A stretch of DNA of 64,000 nucleotides from Bradyrhizobium monzae (lineage in GTDB: Bacteria > Pseudomonadota > Alphaproteobacteria > Rhizobiales > Xanthobacteraceae), in assembly GCF_021458635.1 (NCBI RefSeq), contig NZ_JAIRDQ010000010.1:62001-126000 (forward strand), written 5' to 3'. This document shows positions 54,458-62,632 of the stretch, one piece after another. Both the position numbers and the translations under genes were made by a program. The notes beneath the pieces are model-generated. The model did no database searches. It saw nothing but the letters and a program-made list of their open reading frames with translations, and had not been told where the DNA came from. Each line of letters begins with the position of its first letter. Within the stretch, counting starts at the first letter, position 1.

Positions 54458-55702
54458 CTACCCTCTTCCCTTGGTCGGGATCTTGCTGAACGGCACGTCC
54501 TTGTCGACACGAATGTCGCCGGGCAGGCCCAAGACCCGCTCGGCGATGATGTTGCGCATGATCTCGTCGGTGCCGCCTTCGACGCGGGTACCTGGCGCAC
54601 GCAGCAGCATCGCCTGGAAACGGCCGGCGAGTTCGGCATCCTCGCCGCTGACCACGCCGCTCGCCCCCTGCAAGTCCAGCGCGTAGGTCGCGACGTCCTG
54701 GATCATCGAACCCGCCACCAGCTTGCCGATGGAATTTTCAGGCCCCGGACGCTCGCCCTTCGACAGCGAGGAGATCGCGCGCATGCTGGTGTATTTCAGC
54801 CCGCTCGCCTTCACCGCCCAATTGGCAAGCTTCGAGCGCACCGCGCGATCCTCGATCGCCGGACCGTCATCGAGCATCAGGCTGGAGCAATATTCGAACA
54901 GCTCGGGGAAGCCGGTCGAGACGGCGGCACCGATCGCGCTGCGCTCGTTCATCAGCGTGGTCAGCGAGACGTTCCAGCCGTCGCCGACCTCGCCGAGGCG
55001 CTGATGATCGGGAATGCGCACATTGGTGAAATAGACCTCGTTGAAGTCGGACGCGCCGCTCGCCTGCTTGATCGGCCGTACCTCGACACCGGGGCTCTTC
55101 ATGTCCAGGAAGAACATGGTGAGGCCCTTGTGCTTGGGCACGGTCGGATCGGTACGGGTCAAAAGGATGCCGTAGTCAGAATAATGCGCGCCCGAGGTCC
55201 AGATTTTCTGGCCGTTGATGACCCAGTCGTCGCCGTCCCTTTCGGCACGCGTGCGCAGACCCGCGACGTCGGAGCCGCCAGCAGGCTCGGAGAACAGCTG
55301 GCACCAGATCTTCTCGCCGGAAGCGAGCGGCGGCAGATAGCTGCGCTTGTGCTCTTCGCGCGCGAACGCCATCATGGTCGGCCCGCACATGCCATGGCCG
55401 ATGATGAACATGCGGGACAGCTGGCCGAACGGCCCCTCTTCCTGCTGCCAGATCACGCGTTCGATCGGCGTCGAACCGCGGCCGCCATATTCCTTCGGCC
55501 AGTGCAGGCAGGCCCAGCCGGCATCGGCCTTCTTCTTCTGCCAGGCCTTTGCGACTTCGAGAATGTTGGCGCTCTTGAGCACAGTGCGGCCCAGCGAGGA
55601 TTTGCGCAGCTCGTCCTCGTATTGCCCGGGCGCGTTGGCGCCGATCCAGGCGCGGGCGGTAGCGCGGAATTCGGCTTCCTGCGGGGTGTCGTCGAAGTTC
55701 AT
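54458..55702 (-). CDS. Acyl-CoA dehydrogenase, large-type subunit (copy 2)
   Basis: The 414-residue protein has the same length and layout as the downstream copy: GWACLHWPKEYGGRGSTPIE, WCQLFSEPAGGSDVAGLRTR, DDWVINGQKIWTSGAH and a C-terminus with RVEGGTDEIMRNIIAERV. Here a Glu precedes GGT, one residue away from the classical EGT position; the downstream copy has Ala at this place. The difference suggests that the two copies are not equal in catalysis. It starts 15 bases after the small acyl-CoA dehydrogenase gene. AAGGACAC precedes the ATG. Confidence 0.9.
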   Translation of the reverse strand: MNFDDTPQEAEFRATARAWIGANAPGQYEDELRKSSLGRTVLKSANILEVAKAWQKKKADAGWACLHWPKEYGGRGSTPIERVIWQQEEGPFGQLSRMFIIGHGMCGPTMMAFAREEHKRSYLPPLASGEKIWCQLFSEPAGGSDVAGLRTRAERDGDDWVINGQKIWTSGAHYSDYGILLTRTDPTVPKHKGLTMFFLDMKSPGVEVRPIKQASGASDFNEVYFTNVRIPDHQRLGEVGDGWNVSLTTLMNERSAIGAAVSTGFPELFEYCSSLMLDDGPAIEDRAVRSKLANWAVKASGLKYTSMRAISSLSKGERPGPENSIGKLVAGSMIQDVATYALDLQGASGVVSGEDAELAGRFQAMLLRAPGTRVEGGTDEIMRNIIAERVLGLPGDIRVDKDVPFSKIPTKGRG

Positions 55703-55717
55703 ATTCGTGTCCTTCGC

Positions 55718-56845
55718 TTACGCCGCGTTCTTCTTGCGCATGCGGTCGATCAGCTGGTCCTCCCAATAGGACAGGCTGCCGAGCCCGAGCGCCATCGCAT
55801 TGGCGCGGCGGTAGTACATGTGGCAGTCGAACTCCCAGGTGAAACCCATGCCGCCGTGAACCTGGATGTTGTTCTTGGCACAGTGCTGGAACGCCTGTGT
55901 CGCACTGATGCGCGCAGCGGCGGCCGCTTCCGGCAGCTCGGCCGCGTTGGTCGAGAGCGCCCAGGCGCCGTAATAGCTGTTGGAGCGCGCCAGCGTCGCC
56001 GAGACGTACATGTCGGCGAGCATGTGCTTGACCGCCTGAAACGAGCCGATCTGGCGGCCGAAGGCAATGCGGTCGAGCGCGTAGTCGCGGCCCATCTCCA
56101 GCGCGCGGTCGGAGCCACCGACCTGTTCGAACGCGCAGAGCACCGCGGCGCGGTCGAGCACTTGACACAAAATGCTCCAGCCTTCGCCGGCACCGCCGAG
56201 CGGCTCGGCCTTGCAATCCCTAAAGGAGATCTCGGCCTGCCCACGGGTCGGATCGAGATTGGTGAGGCTTTTCACCTCGACGCCGCCGCCCTTGAGATCG
56301 ACCAGGAACAGCGAGATGTCGCCATCGCGCCCGCTCGATCCCGTCCGCGCGGCGACCACCGCGAAGTCGGCAATCGCACCATCGGCCACGGGCCTTTTGA
56401 CGCCATTGAGCACGCCGTTCGCGGCCGTCAGCCTGACGTTCTTCGGCGCCGGATTGCCCTTGCCCTCGAACAGCGCCAGCGTGCCGATCGCCTCACCCGA
56501 CGCGATCGTGGGCAGCCACTTCTTCTTCTGCGCGTCGCTGCCGGCGATCAGCAGCGCTTCGGCAGCAAGATACACCGTCGAAGAGAACGGCACCGGCGCA
56601 TTGGCCCGGCCCATCTCCTCCGCGATGACGCAAAGCTCGAGATGACCGGCGCCCGCGCCGCCAAACTCTTCGGGGATCGCGACGCCGAGAAAGCCCATTT
56701 CGGCGAGGCCCTTCCAGAGCTCCTTGTCGTAAGGAGCCTTGCCGTCGAGCACGATGCGCACCGCCTTGGGCGAGCACTTCTCAGTGAGAAATTTGCGCGC
56801 CTGGTCGCGAAGCTGTTTCTGGTCGTCGGAGAAATCAAAGTTCAT
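55718..56845 (-). CDS. Acyl-CoA dehydrogenase, small-type subunit
   Basis: The 375-residue protein starts NFDFSDDQKQLRDQARKFLT. It has GFLGVAIPEEFGGAGAGHLE near residue 72, a shortened middle domain, and a C-terminal helical domain with IQVHGGMGFTWEFDCHMYYR. It resembles the small partner in PimC/PimD-type and actinobacterial heteromeric acyl-CoA dehydrogenases. Its position just before two large-type subunits suggests alpha2-beta2 enzymes sharing it. This is inference from pairing and length. Confidence 0.88.
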   Translation of the reverse strand: MNFDFSDDQKQLRDQARKFLTEKCSPKAVRIVLDGKAPYDKELWKGLAEMGFLGVAIPEEFGGAGAGHLELCVIAEEMGRANAPVPFSSTVYLAAEALLIAGSDAQKKKWLPTIASGEAIGTLALFEGKGNPAPKNVRLTAANGVLNGVKRPVADGAIADFAVVAARTGSSGRDGDISLFLVDLKGGGVEVKSLTNLDPTRGQAEISFRDCKAEPLGGAGEGWSILCQVLDRAAVLCAFEQVGGSDRALEMGRDYALDRIAFGRQIGSFQAVKHMLADMYVSATLARSNSYYGAWALSTNAAELPEAAAAARISATQAFQHCAKNNIQVHGGMGFTWEFDCHMYYRRANAMALGLGSLSYWEDQLIDRMRKKNAA

Positions 56846-56874
56846 GGCGGCTTACCTTTTATTCGTCATTGAGA

Positions 56875-56916
56875 CCGTCATTCCGGGGCGCAACGAAGTC
56901 GCGAGCCCGGAATGAC
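56875..56916. repeat. Palindromic repeat, family B, short copy
   Basis: Half-length version of the family: CCGTCATTCCGGGGCGC and CGAGCCCGGAATGAC arms at 56875-56916. It lies between the ligase and the small acyl-CoA dehydrogenase genes, inside a probable operon. Confidence 0.75.
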
Positions 56917-56936
56917 AATGGGAAAGAGTTGCGCAT

Positions 56937-58808
56937 TCATCGCAGCACGATCACATCCTGGTCCGGCTTATCCGCGTAGAGCCGATCGACCAGTGCAGCG
57001 CGGCGTTCCAGGCCAGCGCGCTGGTTGATGTAGCCCTTGTCGGTGAGTTCGTTGCCGTCGATCGAGGGTGGCTCGGCCATCAGCATCGCGCGGGCGATGA
57101 TGCGGCTGCTGGCGCCTTCACACTCCTTGTTATGGGCCTGGAGCCCGCGCCTGAAGCACGCAATGACCTCAGGATGCCTCACCGCATCCTCGAAGCTGAG
57201 ATCGGGATCGCCGACGAGCTGGCGGCAGGCATGGAGGTTCGGCCAGGCGAGGAGCCCGATGAAAGCGCGATCCTGTCCCGCGACCAAGGCATCATGCACG
57301 ACAGGCGTCGCGGCCGCGATCGCATCGGTCCGGAGCGAGCCGACATGGACGAAGGTGCCTGTGGTGAGCTTGAAGTCCTCGACCACGCGGCCAGCGAAGA
57401 TGATGCCCTTCACCGGATCCGCATCGTCAACGAAAATGCCTGCATCGCCGATACAATAAAAACCTTCTTCGTCGAACATTTTCCTGGTCAGGTCCGGCTG
57501 ACCAAAGTAGCCGGGCGTGACGTTGACGCCGCGCAGGCGCAGTTCGTATTTCGAGCCGCACGGCACCATCTTCAGTTCGACGCCGGGGAACGGCAGGCCG
57601 ATCAGGCCGACGCGCTCGGTGTCCCAATAGGTGCCGGTCGAAGTCGGCGCAGTCTCGGTCGAGCCCCAGCCGGTGTAGAACACGATGCTCTCGCCGGTGG
57701 TCTTCACGGCGAGAGCCTGCATGCGGTCATAGAGATCGTCGGGCAGCCGCGCGCCGCCATAGGCCATGATCGAGAGGTTCTTGAAGAAGGAGCGGCACAG
57801 CGCATCGTCCTTCTCCATCGCAGCCGCGAGCGCTGCGTAACCGGCCGGCACATTGGCGTAATAGGTCGGCGAAATCTCACGGAGATTTTTGATCGTCTCA
57901 TCGAGCTGACCCGGCATCGGCCGGCCGTCGTCGATATAGAGCGTGCCACCATCTACCAGCACCGGGTGGAATGCGGCATTGCCGCCCATGGTATGATTCC
58001 ACGGCATCCAGTCCAGCACCGTGGCGAGCGGACCGCCCGGCGTGCGCGGCCGCACCTGCATCATCATCGCTGCGTTGGCGCACATCATCTCTTGCGTATT
58101 GATGACGGCCTTGGGCATCCCGGTCGAACCTGAGGTGAACAGCAGCTTGCCGACCGTGTCGGGCGTGATCTTTGCAATCGACGCGTCCACATCTGCAGTC
58201 ACCGGCGTTGCTGCGAGCTCGCCAAAGCTGACGCTCTTCACATCTTCGCATGGGCGCGCGACGTGAACGACGGTGACGCCGGCAAGATCAAGGGCCTTGA
58301 GCGCCTTCTCAAAGGTCGGGCCGTCCTGCACCATCACTACTGCCGGCTTGATCATGTCGAACAGGTACTTCAGCTTGACGTGATCGTGGCTCAGCAGCGA
58401 GTAGGCCGGCGATACCGGCGCGGCCGGTGAACGCGCCTGCATCGCTGCCTGTGTCATCAGCGCATGCTCGATTGAATTGCCGGAGAGGATCGCAACCGGG
58501 CGTCCATCGATTTTGAGATCAAGCAGCGCCTGAGTCAGCGCATCGACGGTGCGCTTGGCTTCGCCATAGGACACTTTGCGCCACTCGCGATTGGGACCAC
58601 CGCGCTGCGCGAGCCAGATGCGCTCCGGCGCTTCCTTCGCCCACTTCGCGAGCGAGGTCGGAAGATGCTTCTCGTAGGCCTGCAGCGGAATGCGCGACTT
58701 CAGCACCACCGTGCCGTCAGCGCGACGCTCGACATCGATGTCGCGCGCGAGCCACTCGACCTTGCGAAAGGCGGGCTTCGCCATCACCGCCGCCGCGCTT
58801 CCACTCAT
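56937..58808 (-). CDS. Feruloyl-CoA synthase-like AMP-dependent ligase
   Basis: The 623-residue ANL enzyme has LLFTSGSTGMPKAVINTQE near residue 220, TGWGSTETAPTSTGTYW near 375, LRGVNVTPGYFGQPDLT, GDAGIFVDDADPVKGIIFAG and FKLTTGTFVHVGSLR. The last two are typical of feruloyl/coumaroyl-CoA synthases rather than fatty acyl ligases. The expected substrate is an aromatic or branched acid activated for beta-oxidation by the neighbours. It is followed by a short family B repeat and three acyl-CoA dehydrogenase genes. Confidence 0.85.
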   Translation of the reverse strand: MSGSAAAVMAKPAFRKVEWLARDIDVERRADGTVVLKSRIPLQAYEKHLPTSLAKWAKEAPERIWLAQRGGPNREWRKVSYGEAKRTVDALTQALLDLKIDGRPVAILSGNSIEHALMTQAAMQARSPAAPVSPAYSLLSHDHVKLKYLFDMIKPAVVMVQDGPTFEKALKALDLAGVTVVHVARPCEDVKSVSFGELAATPVTADVDASIAKITPDTVGKLLFTSGSTGMPKAVINTQEMMCANAAMMMQVRPRTPGGPLATVLDWMPWNHTMGGNAAFHPVLVDGGTLYIDDGRPMPGQLDETIKNLREISPTYYANVPAGYAALAAAMEKDDALCRSFFKNLSIMAYGGARLPDDLYDRMQALAVKTTGESIVFYTGWGSTETAPTSTGTYWDTERVGLIGLPFPGVELKMVPCGSKYELRLRGVNVTPGYFGQPDLTRKMFDEEGFYCIGDAGIFVDDADPVKGIIFAGRVVEDFKLTTGTFVHVGSLRTDAIAAATPVVHDALVAGQDRAFIGLLAWPNLHACRQLVGDPDLSFEDAVRHPEVIACFRRGLQAHNKECEGASSRIIARAMLMAEPPSIDGNELTDKGYINQRAGLERRAALVDRLYADKPDQDVIVLR

Positions 58809-58852
58809 TTTTGCGTCTCCCGGAATTATTGTCCTTTACGGATCTTTGTTGT

Positions 58853-59659
58853 TCAGCGCTTGATATAGACAGGCTTTCGCTTCTCAAGGAAGGCCCTGAT
58901 GCCTTCCGAAAATTCCTCGGAACGGCTGCACAGGACCTGGTTGCGGTCCTCCATCGCGACGACGGCCTCCAGCGATCCGGCATCGACGCTCATGTTGAGG
59001 CACTCCTTTGACAGGCGCAGCCCAACCGGTGACGCCGTCATCATTGCGTCGACATAGGGCTCGGCGGCCACATCGAGCTTGTCGTCATCCACGACTTCGG
59101 AGACGAGGCCGACCGCGAGCGCGCGCTCGGCGCCGATAAAGCGTCCTGTCAGGATCAACTCGGAAGCGACGGAGACACCAACGAGGCGCGGCAGAAAGTA
59201 GCTGGTGCCGATGTCGCAGCCGCCAAGGCCGAGCTTGATGAAGGCACAGTTCATCCGCGCCGACTTCGTCGCGATGCGGATGTCAGAGGCCAGCGCCAGG
59301 GCAAAACCGCCGCCGGCCGCCGCGCCCTGCACCAGCGACAGGATCGGCTGCGGACAGCGCCGCATCAGCATCACGATGTCGGCGATGCGGCGCTGCGAGT
59401 CCAGCGACTCGGTGACGCCAGGCGGCTCCTGCTGCCCGGCACGGCGCGCCATCGCAGCCTTGAGGTCGAGGCCGGCGCAAAAATTCTTGCCGGCGCCCCT
59501 GAGCACCACGACACGCGTATCGCGGTTGCGCTGCAGGCCCTGGAAATAGACGTTGAGCGCATCGATCAGCGCGGGATCGAGCGCGTTGAGGCTGTCAGGA
59601 CGATTGAGCGTGACCCGGTCGACGCCGTCGTCATGCTCGATCAGCAGCGGTTGGGACAT
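58853..59659 (-). CDS. Enoyl-CoA hydratase/isomerase family protein
   Basis: The 268-residue crotonase-fold protein has VVVLRGAGKNFCAGLDLKAA near residue 55 (oxyanion hole), QGAAAGGGFALALASDIRIA near residue 112 and KLGLGGCDIGTSYFLPRLVG with the acidic position near residue 145. It hydrates or isomerises an enoyl-CoA in the island's pathway. The ATG at 59659 has AAGGA seven bases upstream; another in-frame ATG at 59674 has none. It is 44 bases before the ligase gene. Confidence 0.9.
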   Translation of the reverse strand: MSQPLLIEHDDGVDRVTLNRPDSLNALDPALIDALNVYFQGLQRNRDTRVVVLRGAGKNFCAGLDLKAAMARRAGQQEPPGVTESLDSQRRIADIVMLMRRCPQPILSLVQGAAAGGGFALALASDIRIATKSARMNCAFIKLGLGGCDIGTSYFLPRLVGVSVASELILTGRFIGAERALAVGLVSEVVDDDKLDVAAEPYVDAMMTASPVGLRLSKECLNMSVDAGSLEAVVAMEDRNQVLCSRSEEFSEGIRAFLEKRKPVYIKR

Positions 59660-59696
59660 GGGAGCGTCCTTCATGCGAGTCTGGCGCCGGTCTTTC

Positions 59697-59719
59697 ACCC
59701 TCCCCCTCAAGGGGAGGGT
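59697..59719. repeat. Short perfect hairpin between SDR and hydratase genes
   Basis: ACCCTCCCC at 59697-59705 pairs with GGGGAGGGT at 59711-59719 around a five-base loop. No T-run follows on the coding strand, so it may protect the upstream mRNA or reduce read-through inside the operon. Confidence 0.6.
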
Positions 59720-59729
59720 AAGCAGAGCC

Positions 59730-60488
59730 CTACCGCGGCGCCATGCGAATGGCGCCGTCGAGACGGATGGTCTCGCCGTTGAGCATCGGGTTCTCGACCA
59801 TATGCACGGCAAGCGCGCCGTATTCCTTGGCATCGCCGAGGCGCGAGGGATGCGGCACCTGGGCGCCGAGACTCTTGCGGGCTTCCTCGTTCAGACCCAT
59901 CAGCAGCGGCGTGAAGAACAGGCCGGGCGCGATAGTGTTGACGCGGATCTTCTGGCTCGCGAGGTCGCGCGCGGCCGGCAGGGTGAGGCCGACAACGCCG
60001 CCCTTTGAGGCGGAGTAAGCAATCTGGCCGATCTGGCCTTCATAAGCCGCAACCGAAGCGGTGTTGATGATGACGCCGCGCTCTTCACCGATCGGCTCGA
60101 TTGTGACGAGGCGCTCGGCGAACAGGCGCAGACAGTTGAACGTGCCGATCAGATTGACGTTGATGATGCGCGCGAACTTCTCCAAGGGATAGACGCCGTC
60201 GCGGCCGACGATGCGCTGCGAGCCGCCGATGCCGGCGCAGTTCATCAGCACCCGGGCAACGCCGTGCGCGGCTTCCGCCTTGGCGATCGCCGCCTTGATC
60301 TGCTCCTCACTCGTGACGTCGGCATGGAGCGCGACGCCCTTCACCTCGGCGGCAACCTTCTCGGCGTTGTCCTTGTTCTGATCGATTACGCCGATCTTGG
60401 CGCCCTTCGCGGCCATGGCGCGCGCGGTCGCTTCACCAAGACCCGAACCACCACCGGTGATGAGAACGGCTACGTCTTTCAATTCCAT
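59730..60488 (-). CDS. SDR-family 3-hydroxyacyl-CoA dehydrogenase-like protein
   Basis: The 252-residue protein has LITGGGSGLGEATARAM near residue 9, Asp in GVIDQNKDN after strand 2, which favours NAD, NCAGIGGSQ, IINTASVAAYEGQIGQIAYS with the catalytic Ser and YSASKGG, and PGLFFTPLLMG. It closely follows the pattern of type II 3-hydroxyacyl-CoA dehydrogenase (HSD17B10-like). It would oxidise the 3-hydroxyacyl-CoA made by the hydratase. It is first in the minus-strand group, 55 bases after the TetR gene. Confidence 0.9.
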   Translation of the reverse strand: MELKDVAVLITGGGSGLGEATARAMAAKGAKIGVIDQNKDNAEKVAAEVKGVALHADVTSEEQIKAAIAKAEAAHGVARVLMNCAGIGGSQRIVGRDGVYPLEKFARIINVNLIGTFNCLRLFAERLVTIEPIGEERGVIINTASVAAYEGQIGQIAYSASKGGVVGLTLPAARDLASQKIRVNTIAPGLFFTPLLMGLNEEARKSLGAQVPHPSRLGDAKEYGALAVHMVENPMLNGETIRLDGAIRMAPR

Positions 60489-60543
60489 GACAGGCTACCT
60501 TTCCTTGGGCGTTTCTTCTCTAGACTTGAACGTCTCGGCCGGA

Positions 60544-61203
60544 TTATCCGGCCGCGGTAGCTTCCTCGGCTTGCGTGAGGATGCCGCCGCAGATCAGCGT
60601 TTCCATGTGCTTGATGTATTGCCGGCAAACGTCATCGGTGACCGGACCGACGCCGGTCGCGCGAGACATTGCGTGCCGGCCGAAGAACAGATGATCGCAG
60701 GCGCCGATCAGGCTGGTGTAGAACAGCACCGGATCGGTTTGCCGGAACTCGCCGCGGCCAACGCCCTCAGCGAGCAGGCGGCGATGAAAGTCGAGCAGCG
60801 GCGCGACGAAGAATTTTGAAACTTCATCTGCGGAGCCTGCAACGCTCTCATGCAGGAGATAGTGGATCAGCCGGTTCATATAGGGGAACCGGTGATAGGC
60901 GCGGATGATGCCGGCGATATGCAGCTTCAGCTTCGCGGTCGAGGTGATCTGCTGTGCCAGCAGGTATTCCAGATTGGACATTTCGGTGGCGGCGTCGCGC
61001 GCGAGCAGCGCCAGCAGCAGGCCGTCCTTGTTGCCGAAATGATATTTGACCAGCGCGGCGTTGGCGCCCGACTTCTGGGCGATGTCGGAGAGCGAGATCT
61101 CGATGGATGAGCGTTCGATCATCAGCTCGCTTGCGGCCACGAGCAATTTCTCTGCCGTGGAGTTCTTTCCGCTCGGAAGCCTGTTCGGTACACTGGTAGT
61201 CAC
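60544..61203 (-). CDS. TetR-family transcriptional regulator
   Basis: The 219-residue protein has a TetR N-terminal helix-turn-helix (AEKLLVAASELMIER, ISLSDIAQKSGANAALVKYH and FGNKDGLLLALLAR). The C-terminal ligand domain has a pattern seen in regulators of acyl-CoA catabolism (IRAYHRFPYMNRLIHYLL, LIGACDHLFFGRHAMSRATG). The start is GTG at 61203 after AAGGGATATCC. It is divergent from the thiolase gene, with a near-palindrome in between, and precedes the catabolic genes on its own strand, so it is the likely regulator of both arms, released by an acyl-CoA. Confidence 0.9.
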   Translation of the reverse strand: MTTSVPNRLPSGKNSTAEKLLVAASELMIERSSIEISLSDIAQKSGANAALVKYHFGNKDGLLLALLARDAATEMSNLEYLLAQQITSTAKLKLHIAGIIRAYHRFPYMNRLIHYLLHESVAGSADEVSKFFVAPLLDFHRRLLAEGVGRGEFRQTDPVLFYTSLIGACDHLFFGRHAMSRATGVGPVTDDVCRQYIKHMETLICGGILTQAEEATAAG

Positions 61204-61269
61204 GGATATCCCTTGTTCTCACCGCTTCAAGCGGGCCGCACATAAGCCCAAGCAGCGCCTCCCCACAAG

Positions 61270-61312
61270 AGTTAATTGATCGATTGACTAAACGATATCC
61301 CGCCCATTAAAT
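61270..61312 (+). promoter_or_regulatory. Promoter of thiolase gene overlapping a TetR-type operator
   Basis: A near-palindrome of 20 bases at 61270-61289 (AGTTAATTGATCGATTGACT, eight of ten pairs symmetrical) contains TTGACT (61284-61289), which with TTAAAT at 61307-61312 and a 17-base spacer makes a good sigma-70 promoter. A TetR dimer here would block the -35 box. Confidence 0.6.
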
Positions 61313-61356
61313 CCGCCCCGACAACCCAATTCAGAACAATCATGGGAGAGACCGAA

Positions 61357-62529
61357 ATGGCCGAGGCTTATATCGTCGCCGCTGCGCGTACCGCGGGCGG
61401 GCGCAAGGGGGGCCGCCTCGCCGGCTGGCATCCGGCCGATCTCGCGGCAAAAGTGCTGGACGAGCTGGTCGATCGCAGCAAGGTCGATCCTGCGCTGGTC
61501 GAAGACGTGATCATGGGCTGCGTGATGCAGGTCGGTGAGCAGTCCAACAACGTCGCGCGCAACGCGATCATGGCCTCGAAACTGCCGGAGAGCGTGCCGG
61601 GCACTTCGATCGACCGCCAGTGCGGCTCCTCGCAGCAGGCGCTGCACTTCGCGGCGCAAGCCGTGATGTCCGGCACGATGGACGTGGTGATCGCGGCCGG
61701 TGTGGAATCCATGACGCGCGTGCCGATGGGCCTGTCATCGCAGTTGCCGGCCAAGAACGGCTTTGGCAATTACAAGAGCCCGGGCATCGAGCACAAATAT
61801 CCGAACATCGTATTCAGCCAGTTCACCGGCGCGGAAATGATGGCCGAGAAGTACGGCTTGTCGAAAGATGATCTCGACGAATTTTCCTACAACAGCCATC
61901 AACGCGCGATCGCCGCCACCCAGGCCGGTCACTTCAAGAAGGAGATCGTGCCGCTCGAGATCACCCGCGCCGACGGCAGCAAGGACACCCATTACATCGA
62001 CGAGGGCATCCGCTTCGACGCCACGCTCGAAGGCATCAAGGGCGTCAAGCTGATCGCCGAGAACGGCAAGCTCACCGCCGCCAGCGCCAGCCAGATCTGC
62101 GACGGCGCCTCCGGCGTGATGGTCGTGAACGAGCGCGGCCTCAAGCAGCTTGGCGTGAAGCCGCTCGCGCGCATCCACCACATGACCATGACCGGCGGCG
62201 ACCCCGTCATTATGCTCGACGCTCCCTTGCATGCCACCAAGCGCGCGCTGGAGAAGGCCGGCATGAAGATCGACGACATCGACCTGTTCGAAGTCAACGA
62301 GGCCTTCGCGTCGGTGCCGGCCGGCTGGCTGAAGACCACCGGCGCCGATGCTAGCAGGCTCAACGTCAACGGCGGCGCCATCGCGCTCGGCCATCCCCTT
62401 GGCGGCTCCGGCACCAAGCTGATGACGACGCTGGTTCACGCCCTGCAGCAGCGCGGCAAGCGCTATGGCCTGCAGACCATGTGCGAAGGCGGCGGCATGG
62501 CCAACGTCACGATCATCGAACGACTGTAA
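61357..62529 (+). CDS. Acetyl-CoA C-acyltransferase (thiolase)
   Basis: The 390-residue thiolase has the active-site Cys89 in DRQCGSSQQALHF, the His in GGAIALGHPLGGSG near residue 348 and the second Cys in TMCEGGGMAN near 378. It cleaves 3-ketoacyl-CoA in the final step of the island's beta-oxidation, or condenses acetyl-CoA. The ATG at 61357 lies seven bases after GGGAGAG. An ATG at 61342 would add five residues without a family match. It is first in the plus-strand unit and ends before a terminator-like hairpin. Confidence 0.93.
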   Translation: MAEAYIVAAARTAGGRKGGRLAGWHPADLAAKVLDELVDRSKVDPALVEDVIMGCVMQVGEQSNNVARNAIMASKLPESVPGTSIDRQCGSSQQALHFAAQAVMSGTMDVVIAAGVESMTRVPMGLSSQLPAKNGFGNYKSPGIEHKYPNIVFSQFTGAEMMAEKYGLSKDDLDEFSYNSHQRAIAATQAGHFKKEIVPLEITRADGSKDTHYIDEGIRFDATLEGIKGVKLIAENGKLTAASASQICDGASGVMVVNERGLKQLGVKPLARIHHMTMTGGDPVIMLDAPLHATKRALEKAGMKIDDIDLFEVNEAFASVPAGWLKTTGADASRLNVNGGAIALGHPLGGSGTKLMTTLVHALQQRGKRYGLQTMCEGGGMANVTIIERL

Positions 62530-62550
62530 GAAGAAAAGCGAAGAACGCAT

Positions 62551-62621
62551 GGCGAGTGGTGAGTGGTGACAGGGAGCGGCATCCGCCCCCCTGTCACCAT
62601 TCACGGCTCGCCTGTTTTTTT
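62551..62621 (+). terminator. Long hairpin with T-run between thiolase and ligase genes
   Basis: Arms 62551-62573 and 62590-62612 pair with a few mismatches (GGCGAG and CTCGCC outside, GGTGACAGGG and CCCTGTCACC inside). They are followed by eight T at 62614-62621. It looks like an intrinsic terminator, yet the ligase start follows 12 bases later with its Shine-Dalgarno. Confidence 0.65.
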
Positions 62622-62632
62622 GAGGAAGCGCC

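Noticed and set aside
55004..56872. Long plus-strand frame opposite the acyl-CoA dehydrogenase genes
   Set aside because: It spans two real genes on the other strand and reads as low-complexity Arg/Gly/Ala/Val sequence.
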